Source of the DNA: Acidobacteriota bacterium
Lineage (GTDB): Bacteria > Acidobacteriota > Terriglobia > Bryobacterales > Bryobacteraceae
Length of the DNA stretch: 61,625 nt
Assembly: GCA_018268935.1 (NCBI GenBank)
Contig: JAFDVS010000107.1
Location: 64,518-126,142, forward strand
Direction: 5' to 3'
The notes beneath the pieces were generated by a model that worked only from the letters and a program-made list of their open reading frames with translations, had not been told where the DNA came from and made no database searches. This document shows positions 8,736 through 16,273 of the stretch, one piece after another; the stretch's first letter is position 1, and each line of letters starts with the position of its first letter. The position numbers were made by a program, and so were the translations under genes.

Positions 8736-11700
8736 CTAGAAATGCAGCCGTAGCGTGTACTGCACTTCCCGTCCGTAGTTCACCTGTGAGGTAATCCCAC
8801 CGAACTGTGTACTGGTCACCGAAAGGTTCGGGTTACCAGGCATCACACTGTTCGTCAGGTTATAGCCTTCCAGCCGGAACTCCAGCTTGAACTTCTCCGT
8901 CAAACTGAAATTCTTCGATAGCGTGCTATCCAGGTTCCAATACCGCGGGCCGGTAATCCCGTCGTACTGGAAGGGGTTCGTGCGGGGCGTAAACGGAATC
9001 GCCTGCGCGAAGGCCGCCGTATTGAACCACTTCGACCAGTCACGCGTCGCCTCTCCCGGATCACCGTTCACTTCCAGTTGCCCGAAGCGCAGAAAACTGC
9101 CCGTGTTCCACACAAAGATGTGGCTCGTCGACCAGCCGCCCACGATGTGGTTCAGCACGGGATGCATGCCGGAACCGAAACGCTTGCCCTTACCGAACGG
9201 AAGTTCCCAAGTCGTGCCTAGCGTCATGCGATGCCGTGGCGAAGACGAAGGAATCATCGTCAACTTGTTGATGTACTCATCCGGAGCATTGAAGTATCCG
9301 CCCGTCGATTCGCGGTTGTAGTTATAACCCCAGATGACGCTGTAGCCGTTGGCAAAGCGCCGCTGCACCCGGAGTTGGACCGCTTTGTAGCGGTTGTCGA
9401 CGCCCGGCATGAAGCCTTCGCTGAGATCGCCGTAATGAGGATAAGGCCGCAGCAGCGTGGAGAGCGGCACCGTCCGTTGCCCGCGCAACTGGCCCGGCAT
9501 CACGTTCGCCGGCAATCCAAAGAATGGATTGTTCACCGCCGCGGTCAACGCCGTTTTGTACGTGTAGGAAAGCTGCGGATCCACCAGGTTCATGGAGCGA
9601 CCGAAACCCGCGCTGCCTCCCTGCCCTTCCGGCACCATGTGGTGGCCGATGTTCATGAAGAACGTCCCGTCAAACTTGAAGCCGCCCATCAGGTCGCGCT
9701 CCACTGTAAAGTTGAAACGGTCGTTCATCGGCGTGCGGATATCCTGGCGTGACCATGTGGCCGCTCCACCAATGTTCGTGTAACGCCCATATCCGCGTCC
9801 CACCGGCATCACCAGCGGATTCGACGACGGGAAGGGATTGCTGAATACGCCTTGTGGGATTCCCTGAATCTGCACCGGACCGGTGGACGAAGTGGAGAAC
9901 CCATCCGTCGCCGGCAGCCGCCACGAGTAGCCAAGAATGCTCATCACCGGCACCGCGTAACGCGCGTATCCGATACGAATCGCGGTCTTGTCGTTGGCCC
10001 GGATGGCGATGCCGATTCGCGGCAGGAAATTGCGCGCCGGGGCATGGTACAAGCCTTTGGCCTTCTCATCGGTGTAGATGAAATTGCCGTTGTAGGTCGG
10101 CTTCACGGCCCCGTTGATCGTCCCCACCTGCGCGGGCATCACTGGAGGTGTGCGCTGGAATTCGGGAATCGGATCAGTCAGATCCAGATACCGCGCCAGA
10201 CGCAATTCGCGCTCCGAAGGTGCCGTCTCATACTCCCAGCGCAGCCCGAGGTTGAGCGTAATCCGGCGATTCATCTTGAAATCGTCCTGGAAAAACACCC
10301 CGTACTGATCCTGCTCCGTATACCGTGGGGAGACATAATTCGTCACCAGCGAGTTGTCGATCGCGCCCAACAAAAACGTCGCCCACGCACTGCCGAAGTT
10401 GAGCAGGTTCGGCGCCAGGTTCGTGTTCGCCGTGAGATTCGCCGCGAATGGGAATGTCCCCAGGTTCGGCAATTGCGAATACTCGAAGCCGTGCCGGTAG
10501 GCCATGCCGAACTTCATGTAATGGCGGCCCCTGTCATGGCCCATGCTGCCCTGATAGGAATACTTGCGAGGCCGGTAGCTCCACCAGCTCGATTTGCCGA
10601 ACGTTGCTCCGCCGATGTTCAGGTTCGGGTAGTACACCGCCGGCATGTCCGCCAGGTACGGTTTGTACCAGGGATTGTTCGGCCAGTATTTCGACAGCCC
10701 CTGCTCGCCCACCTGCGCCCACGCCGAATCGTATTCGTCTTCGGAGTAGACCACGCCCAGCCGGAAATTGATCACCGTGCGCGCGCTCAACGTGTAGACG
10801 CTGTCGAATGCGCCGTTCAACGCATCCATCAATCCGCCGTTGTCCGACGTCGTGGCGATCGTGCCGCCATAGTTGTTGTTATCCAGGCGCGTGCGGATCA
10901 CACTGTAGCGGGCAAACACCTTCCACTTATCGGAAATGTTCCAGTCTGTGCGGTCGGAGAAATTCCAGTAGTCCAGGAACCATGCGTATCCCGTGCGATA
11001 GTTGTTCACACCGGTCAGATCGTCGCCCGGATTGTTCGGTCCCCAGATGTCGTTCATGAACAGCTTCGAAGTCCCGTCGATCCGCGATGCGGGAATGACA
11101 TTGCCTGCGAATGGCGTACGAGTCGCGGTGTTCGTGGCCGTGTCGGTCACCGTTGTCCAGGGATCAAAAATCGGACGCAGCGCCCCGGCGCGATTGACCG
11201 TCTTGGAGAAATCGCCGATGCGCTCCAGATCCGTCGGCAGCGTCATCACCTTGGTGTAGGGCTGCCGGTTTTTCCACTGCTCATAAGTGACGAAAGTGAA
11301 CAGCTTGTTCTTCACGATGGCGCCGCCAAAAGTGCCGCCGCCCACGTGATTGCGCACCACGTTGGGAGCGCGCGTGAACACATTCGATACCGCATTCAGT
11401 TTCGGATTACGCCCGAAGTAGTAGAGACTGCCGTGGTATTCGTTGGTGCCCGCCTTCATGCCGACGTTCATCACGCCGCCCGCCGAGAAGCCGGATTCCG
11501 CATCCACCGAGTTCTGCTGCACCGTGAACTCCTGCACCGCGTCCATCGGCGGAGCATAGGAACCGCGCGAGCCGACGCCAATCGGCGACCCGTCGATCTG
11601 CACCTCATTGCGTCCGCTGGTCTGGCCGCCCACATCAACGCCCGTCGTGGAGAGCTGATAGAACGGGTTGCGCTTCGAAACATCCGAATAGCGGTTCACC

Positions 11701-12167
11701 ACCGCCGGGTCGAGCAGCGCCAGTGTGAAGGGATTCCGCGCCAGTACGGGCAGTTCCTTCAGCATCGTCCCGTCAATGGTCCGGGCCAGTGTCGTGGTGT
11801 TGAACTGCAACTCCACCGCTGAATCCGACACAGTTACGGTCTGGTTCACGTCGCCGACGCGCATGGTCATGTTGACCGTGAGATCGGATCGGACCAGAAC
11901 ACGAATATTCTCCTGCGTGAACTTGCCGAAGCCCGAGGCTTCGCCGGTAACCGTATAGGTTCCCGGTTCGACGAAATCGAACAAATACCGGCCCGACTCG
12001 TCCGTCGTGCGGACCGTCGTTGTGCGCGTGCTGGTATTGAGCAGCGTGATCGTGGCGGATGGGACAGCGGCATTCGTAGCGTCGCTGACCAGGCCCTGAA
12101 CACGGCCGCGATAATCTTGTGAAAATGCAACGGAGCAAAAGAGAGCAAAGAAGGCAATGCGAAGCAT
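8736..12167 (-). CDS. TonB-dependent receptor, Oar-like (receptor 1)
   Basis: A 1,143-residue outer-membrane receptor. The ATG at 12167 gives the signal MLRIAFFALFCSVAFSQ and has AGGGAGG seven bases upstream; an earlier in-frame ATG at 12215 lacks one. After the signal comes a CarboxypepD_reg beta-sandwich (YRGRVQGLVSDATNAAVPSA, about 20-105), a plug domain (about 120-250), then a beta-barrel rich in aromatic strand motifs ending in LRLHF with a C-terminal Phe. No SusD partner is adjacent, as usual for these acidobacterial receptors. Ligand unknown. It is transcribed divergently from the serine hydrolase and has its own promoter. Confidence 0.92.
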   Translation of the reverse strand: MLRIAFFALFCSVAFSQDYRGRVQGLVSDATNAAVPSATITLLNTSTRTTTVRTTDESGRYLFDFVEPGTYTVTGEASGFGKFTQENIRVLVRSDLTVNMTMRVGDVNQTVTVSDSAVELQFNTTTLARTIDGTMLKELPVLARNPFTLALLDPAVVNRYSDVSKRNPFYQLSTTGVDVGGQTSGRNEVQIDGSPIGVGSRGSYAPPMDAVQEFTVQQNSVDAESGFSAGGVMNVGMKAGTNEYHGSLYYFGRNPKLNAVSNVFTRAPNVVRNHVGGGTFGGAIVKNKLFTFVTYEQWKNRQPYTKVMTLPTDLERIGDFSKTVNRAGALRPIFDPWTTVTDTATNTATRTPFAGNVIPASRIDGTSKLFMNDIWGPNNPGDDLTGVNNYRTGYAWFLDYWNFSDRTDWNISDKWKVFARYSVIRTRLDNNNYGGTIATTSDNGGLMDALNGAFDSVYTLSARTVINFRLGVVYSEDEYDSAWAQVGEQGLSKYWPNNPWYKPYLADMPAVYYPNLNIGGATFGKSSWWSYRPRKYSYQGSMGHDRGRHYMKFGMAYRHGFEYSQLPNLGTFPFAANLTANTNLAPNLLNFGSAWATFLLGAIDNSLVTNYVSPRYTEQDQYGVFFQDDFKMNRRITLNLGLRWEYETAPSERELRLARYLDLTDPIPEFQRTPPVMPAQVGTINGAVKPTYNGNFIYTDEKAKGLYHAPARNFLPRIGIAIRANDKTAIRIGYARYAVPVMSILGYSWRLPATDGFSTSSTGPVQIQGIPQGVFSNPFPSSNPLVMPVGRGYGRYTNIGGAATWSRQDIRTPMNDRFNFTVERDLMGGFKFDGTFFMNIGHHMVPEGQGGSAGFGRSMNLVDPQLSYTYKTALTAAVNNPFFGLPANVMPGQLRGQRTVPLSTLLRPYPHYGDLSEGFMPGVDNRYKAVQLRVQRRFANGYSVIWGYNYNRESTGGYFNAPDEYINKLTMIPSSSPRHRMTLGTTWELPFGKGKRFGSGMHPVLNHIVGGWSTSHIFVWNTGSFLRFGQLEVNGDPGEATRDWSKWFNTAAFAQAIPFTPRTNPFQYDGITGPRYWNLDSTLSKNFSLTEKFKLEFRLEGYNLTNSVMPGNPNLSVTSTQFGGITSQVNYGREVQYTLRLHF

Positions 12168-12196
12168 CGCTAACCTCCCTAGGTGAGATGGGAGGT

Positions 12197-12225
12197 AGTA
12201 TTTCATTCCACCCACCGGAAGTCAA
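12197..12225 (-). promoter_or_regulatory. Sigma-70-type promoter of TonB receptor 1
   Basis: Read on the minus strand: -35 TTGACT (12220-12225), 17-bp spacer, -10 AATACT (12197-12202). Each hexamer matches the consensus at five of six positions. The start would fall near 12190, about 22 nt upstream of the ATG with a good Shine-Dalgarno between. Confidence 0.7.
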
Positions 12226-12280
12226 GGTGCTTACAGCGCTTGTCTCGCAGTTTCATTTGCGGTTGAATAGCAGGAGCCCT

Positions 12281-13504
12281 ATGAAGAAGATTGCATCGCT
12301 CGTGTTGCTGGGTGTGGCGCTGTTGCCAGCGGCCCCGCCCATCGTCGAAGCCTCCAAAGCCGGCATGGACGCTGACCGCTTGGCTCGCCTCTCCGCGCGC
12401 ATGAAAGAGTACGTCGACCGTGGCGAACTCGCCGGGGTGGTGACACTCGTATCGCGTCATGGAGTCACTGCCGCGCTCGACGCCCACGGCTGGGCCGACG
12501 TGGCCGGCAAAAAGCAAATGAAGCCGGATTCCATCTTCCAAATCATGTCCATGACCAAGCCCGTCTGCGGCACCGCGATCATGATGCTGGTGGAAGAAGG
12601 CAAACTCGCCCTCACCGACCCGGTGGAGAAGCACCTTCCCGAGTTCCGGGGCCAGATGATGGTCGCCTATCGCGACAAGGACACCGTTACCTTGAAGAAG
12701 CCCTCGCGGCCTATCACCGTTCGCGACCTCATGACGCACACCTCGGGTATCGCCGGCGCCCCGCAAGCCGGCATCGGCGAGTTGTACCAGAAGATGCACC
12801 TGACGCTGGCCGAAGCAGTGCATTTCTATTCCCAGTTGCCGCTCAACTTTGAGCCCGGCACCGAATGGCAGTACAGCAACACCGGCATCGCCACTCTCGG
12901 CCGTTTGGTGGAAGTGGCCTCAGGCATGCCGTTCGAGAAATTCCTTGAGACGCGCCTCTTTCAGCCGCTCGGCATGAAAGACAGCTTCATCTTCCCGCCC
13001 GCCGATAAGGTGGATCGCATCGTTATCGTCCACCAGGCCAAGGATGGCAAGCTAGTTGACGCTCCACCCACCATCCTCGGCGGCGATTCGCGGCTGCACC
13101 GCAAGGGCGCCAAATACTCCGCGCCCGAGTTCGGCCTCCATTCCACCGCGCAGGATCTCGCCGCGTTCTACAACATGATGCGTGCCGGCGGAGTCCACCA
13201 GGGCAAGCGCCTGCTCACCTCCGCCTCGGTCAAAGTAGCCACATCGCTCCACACCGCGGATATCCGCGCCGGCCATCTGCCCGGCACCGGCTTCGGCCTC
13301 ACCTGGGAAGTGACGCGCGTCCCGCTTGGCACTCTGAACCTCATGTCAGTCGGCTCCTTCGGCCACGGCGGAGCATTCGGGACCCACGGATGGATCGACC
13401 CCGAAAAGGATCTCGTCGGTGTCTTCCTCATCCAGCACACCGGCTCCAGCACCAACGCCAAGCAGGTGTTCATGGGCATGGCCGCTGCCGCAATTAACGA
13501 GTAG
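12281..13504 (+). CDS. Class C beta-lactamase-family serine hydrolase
   Basis: A 407-residue exported serine hydrolase of the beta-lactamase/esterase (penicillin-binding-protein-like) fold. The chosen ATG (12281) follows CAGGAG and opens the signal MKKIASLVLLGVALLPAAPP. Catalytic motifs are in order: S90-M-T-K93, Y198-S-N200, and H362-G-G364. TSGIAGAP and the GWADVAGKK section are typical of EstB-like esterases rather than true AmpC. Real substrates could be esters, D-peptides or beta-lactams; resistance should not be assumed from sequence. Confidence 0.88.
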   Translation: MKKIASLVLLGVALLPAAPPIVEASKAGMDADRLARLSARMKEYVDRGELAGVVTLVSRHGVTAALDAHGWADVAGKKQMKPDSIFQIMSMTKPVCGTAIMMLVEEGKLALTDPVEKHLPEFRGQMMVAYRDKDTVTLKKPSRPITVRDLMTHTSGIAGAPQAGIGELYQKMHLTLAEAVHFYSQLPLNFEPGTEWQYSNTGIATLGRLVEVASGMPFEKFLETRLFQPLGMKDSFIFPPADKVDRIVIVHQAKDGKLVDAPPTILGGDSRLHRKGAKYSAPEFGLHSTAQDLAAFYNMMRAGGVHQGKRLLTSASVKVATSLHTADIRAGHLPGTGFGLTWEVTRVPLGTLNLMSVGSFGHGGAFGTHGWIDPEKDLVGVFLIQHTGSSTNAKQVFMGMAAAAINE

Positions 13505-13555
13505 CAGTGGGTAGCAAGCGCCCCCGCCCGCCCTTTCCTGTTAGAATCACGGTTT

Positions 13556-13933
13556 ATGTTTCAAGGACTCGAACACACGGCTATTGCTTCTCCCAATCCG
13601 AAGAAGCTGGCCGACTGGTACGTGGAGAACCTCGGCTTCCACATCAACTTCTCCTACGATGTCTTCTATTTCGTCAAGGCGCCCAACGGCAGCATGCTGG
13701 AGATCATTCCTTCCGATGGCGTGATGCCTGGCACTCCGGGCATGAAAGAGCCCGGCATCCGGCACCTTGCCATCGCACTCGACGATTTCGACGCCGGCTA
13801 TGAACAACTGAAAGCACGCGGAGTGGAGTTTCTCGGCGAGCCATACAACAACCAGGGCAACCGTCTCGTGTTCTTCAAAGACGGTGACGGGAATATCCTG
13901 CACTTGATTCATCGCGAAAAGCCGCTGCCGTAA
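13556..13933 (+). CDS. VOC (glyoxalase/dioxygenase-fold) protein
   Basis: A 125-residue vicinal-oxygen-chelate protein with two beta-alpha-beta-beta-beta modules: HTAIASPNPKKLADWYVENLGF (metal-ligand His8 region) through SMLEIIP, then IRHLAIALDDFDAGYEQL through FFKDGDGNILHLIHRE. The expected metal ligands (His, Glu, His, Glu) are present. A TAGAAT hexamer 8 bp before the ATG and the absence of a Shine-Dalgarno suggest a leaderless transcript. The MFS gene starts 9 bp after its stop. Function beyond the fold is not decidable. Confidence 0.88.
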   Translation: MFQGLEHTAIASPNPKKLADWYVENLGFHINFSYDVFYFVKAPNGSMLEIIPSDGVMPGTPGMKEPGIRHLAIALDDFDAGYEQLKARGVEFLGEPYNNQGNRLVFFKDGDGNILHLIHREKPLP

Positions 13934-13942
13934 GGAACCCCA

Positions 13943-15148
13943 TTGGTTAAGCGGGTCTTCAAGGCGTTCGCATACCGCGATTTCCGCTTAATGTGGATCG
14001 GGGCATGCACGTCCAGCATTGGCACTTGGATGCAGACGCTGGCTCAAAGCTGGCTCGTGCTGGAATTGTCGAAATCGCCGTTCATGCTCGGCCTGGACGC
14101 GTTTCTGGGCCAGATCCCCATCTTCCTTTTCTCGCTGGTGGGCGGCGTTGTGGCGGACCGTATGGACCGCCGCCACCTGCTCCTGATCTCGCAATTCATC
14201 CAGCTCAGTTGCGCCTTCCTGCTCACGTTCCTGCTCTATCTCAAGGCCGTCCAGGTGTGGCACATCCTGGGCCTGTCGTTCCTGGTAGGCACAGCACAGG
14301 CCTTCGGCGGGCCGGCCTATCAGGCGCTGATCCCGCGTCTGGTCAAGGGCGAGGATCTGCAGAACGCCATCGCCCTCAACTCGATTCAATTCAACCTCGC
14401 CCGAGTCATCGGACCAGTGATCGGCGGCCTGGCGATGTCGAAACTCGGCGCGGTGTGGTGTTTCGGGCTGAATGGTCTTTCCTACATCGCCGTGATGATC
14501 TCGTTACTGCTGTTGCACGAGCGCTATACTCCGCCGGAGAAGCGCCAATCCATGCTCGACAGCATGAAGGAAGGCATCCAGTTCATCCGTCAAAAGGAAT
14601 CGATGGAGGCGCTCATCATCATCGCCTTCTTCATGACGGCGTTTGGCATTCCGCTCATCAACTTCCTGCCGGTCTTCGCCAAGGATGTTCTGAAAGGCGA
14701 CGCCAATACGTTCTCCCTGCTGTTGTCGGTATCGGGGCTCGGTTCAGTAACCGGAGCGCTGTTCGTGGCTGGGATCGGCAACGTGCAGAACAAGGGCCGT
14801 GTCGCAATCACCGCGCTGATCGGGCTGGGCACGATGATCGTCGCCTTCTCCTTCAGCAAGCATCTTTACCTGAGTTGCTTCTTCCTGTTCCTCTCAGGCG
14901 GCCTTCTGATGGCGAGCTTCGCCATGATCGCTTCCCTGGTGCAATTGATCACCACCGACTCCATGCGCGGCCGCGTGATGAGCGTCTACAACGTGGCCTT
15001 CCGAGGCGGCATGCCCTTCGGCAGCCTCGCTTCGGGAAAGCTGATCACGATGTTTTCGGCCCCCTACGTAATCGCCGGAAACGGGGCGTTGCTCGCGCTG
15101 ATGGGTCTGTGGTTTTTATTGGTGCACCGGCGTGTGGCGAAGCTGTAG
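13943..15148 (+). CDS. MFS transporter, EntS/MFS_3-type exporter
   Basis: A 401-residue major-facilitator protein with about twelve hydrophobic helices. FRLMWIGACTSSIGTWMQTLAQSWLV in helix 1 and the loop VADRMDRRHLL between helices 2 and 3 are characteristic of the MFS_3 group (enterobactin exporter EntS and macrolide exporters). Translation starts at a TTG 9 bp after the VOC stop, since no in-frame ATG precedes helix 1. It is probably co-transcribed with the VOC gene. Substrate unknown. Confidence 0.85.
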   Translation: MVKRVFKAFAYRDFRLMWIGACTSSIGTWMQTLAQSWLVLELSKSPFMLGLDAFLGQIPIFLFSLVGGVVADRMDRRHLLLISQFIQLSCAFLLTFLLYLKAVQVWHILGLSFLVGTAQAFGGPAYQALIPRLVKGEDLQNAIALNSIQFNLARVIGPVIGGLAMSKLGAVWCFGLNGLSYIAVMISLLLLHERYTPPEKRQSMLDSMKEGIQFIRQKESMEALIIIAFFMTAFGIPLINFLPVFAKDVLKGDANTFSLLLSVSGLGSVTGALFVAGIGNVQNKGRVAITALIGLGTMIVAFSFSKHLYLSCFFLFLSGGLLMASFAMIASLVQLITTDSMRGRVMSVYNVAFRGGMPFGSLASGKLITMFSAPYVIAGNGALLALMGLWFLLVHRRVAKL

Positions 15149-15162
15149 AGAGGGAATTCAAT

Positions 15163-15389
15163 TCACGGTTTGATCTTGCTGAGAAACCCGTCCATGCTGA
15201 GCCGTGCTTTTGAAACGAGGGAACGAAGTGTCCTCTTGCAACCTGGGCATGATCGGGAATAGGCAGCGAAGCGACGCTCCCTTCCTTGGTCATGACAATG
15301 TGGCTACCGCGCTGCCTGTCAACGCACCAGCCTAGTTTCTCGAACGCGCGAACAACCTCTCGCGGTCGAAGCAAGGGGATAGGCGGCAT
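15163..15389 (-). pseudogene. hicA: HicA mRNA interferase toxin gene, frameshifted
   Basis: HicA toxins are small dsRBD-fold RNases. The first ~45 residues are intact: PLLRPREVVRAFEKLGW, then RQRGSHIVMTK with the catalytic His, and LPIPDHAQVARG. At about 15228-15234 the frame changes. The conserved C-terminus (TLRSLVSKARLSMDGFLSKI) continues in the next frame and stops at 15163, so restoring one base gives a normal 75-residue HicA. As written, the open frame runs on to 114 residues into unrelated sequence overlapping the MFS gene. Its ATG overlaps the hicB stop (ATGA). The change is either a real inactivating indel or a sequencing error. Confidence 0.85.
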
Positions 15390-15595
15390 CAGACAGTAAC
15401 AAAAACCTCTTCCGTCTCAACTGTTAGCGGCATGCCTCGTGCTACTCGAACGCTCAGACATTCGCGGATCGCATCAACGATATTCGCCTCTGCCTCCGCC
15501 TTCGTCCGTCCTTGGCTCACACAGCCAGGGATGGCCGGGCATTCCGCGATGTAAACGCCGTCCTCATCCTGAACAATTGTGACCTTGAACTGCAT
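15389..15595 (-). CDS. hicB: HicB-family antitoxin
   Basis: A 68-residue antitoxin with the partial RNase-H-like fold of the short HicB group: MQFKVTIVQDEDGVYIAECP, AIPGCVSQGRTKAEAEANI and VDAIRECLSV. It lacks the C-terminal DNA-binding domain carried by longer HicB proteins, so it may need the toxin or another factor for autoregulation. Gene order is antitoxin first (hicB then hicA) with a 1-base overlap. The antitoxin is intact while its toxin is frameshifted. Confidence 0.9.
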   Translation of the reverse strand: MQFKVTIVQDEDGVYIAECPAIPGCVSQGRTKAEAEANIVDAIRECLSVRVARGMPLTVETEEVFVTV

Positions 15596-15677
15596 GGCTT
15601 CGATGATAGCGCAGCTTGGCAGCGCATGCCCCGCACTTCATGAAGATTGTTCCGCCCGAACAGAAACTCCCCACATC

Positions 15678-15869
15678 TCACAAATAGGCAGTCTCCACTT
15701 CGACTATGCCGGCGAAACTGGCGGCAGCCGGTACGGCCAAACCTTCTGATCGAAGCTTCTTAATATGAAGTACCATCGCCTCCTGGATGAGTCGCTCGAC
15801 ATCACCTCGCGAATCCCCAACAGCAATGACACCGGGAAGGAACGTAGGCGCCCCATAAGAGTCTTCAGG
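15678..15869 (-). pseudogene. Second HicB antitoxin, 5'-truncated
   Basis: Reading the minus strand from 15869 to the stop at 15678 gives 63 residues matching the HicB pattern: DSYGAPTFLPGVIAVGDSRG, DVERLIQEAMVLHIKKLR and EGLAVPAAASFAGIVEVE. Only the first beta-strand (about 10-14 residues including the start Met) is missing. Upstream the sequence becomes unrelated, so it is a truncated remnant rather than an active gene. It differs clearly from the intact hicB 90 bp away, so it is an independent antitoxin lineage and not a duplicate. Confidence 0.75.
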
Positions 15870-16153
15870 ACTTCGGCGCGTGGATGCTTCCCGATCTTTC
15901 GATCGACGAAGCAGTCACCCGCATGCCGGTGCTGTTGAATCACCAAAACGAAAGCGTGAGGACCGCTGCAGTCTTGTGTGCCATAGCTGTATCTTCGCGC
16001 GGTCAGTTGGAACGCCTGATTAGTGCGTACCAAGATCAATCAGAATACTACTACAATGTCGTAACCTGGCTAGACCGCTACCTCTATGCACCGAAGCCTG
16101 TGTTCGATGCATACGTTTCCCAAGTTCACAACCCTTGGCATGAGAGCACCTAG
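15870..16153 (+). pseudogene. C-terminal fragment of an unidentified protein
   Basis: An open stretch of about 90 residues with a helical, HEAT-like look (PVLLNHQNESVRTAAVLCAI, then SAYQDQSEYYYNVVTWLDRY). The sole candidate start (ATG 15884) has no ribosome-binding site, and the frame stays open back to the junction where the hicB relic begins. Aromatic and Gln/Asn content and weaker GC bias differ from neighbouring genes. I read it as the tail of a larger truncated gene; similar C-termini occur in helical-repeat proteins, but I cannot name a family. Confidence 0.45.
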
Positions 16154-16273
16154 CATCGAGACATAGCAGCTTGCCGTCGACGTCAGAAGCCGCAAGCCCT
16201 CGAACACAACTACCCCGATATGTCACAATAGCAAGAGACCGCTCGATCCTTCGGCGTTCCCAATAGCAACATC

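Larger units (their letters stand above)
15596..16273. other. Decayed accessory region without an intact gene
   Basis: Between hicB and uvrD there are 678 bp without an intact gene. It contains two C-terminal gene fragments that point away from a shared junction near 15870 (separate entries). The last 120 bp before uvrD show no recognisable element. Confidence 0.6.

Noticed and set aside
9852..11822. 656-residue open frame opposite TonB receptor 1
   Set aside because: Arg/His/Val-rich shadow with no domain signatures; the receptor on the other strand has a signal, plug and barrel.
12281..13504. Clinical-type AmpC beta-lactamase
   Set aside because: The motifs are shared by esterases and peptidases of the same fold, and there is no ampR-like neighbour. 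Only the family is claimed.
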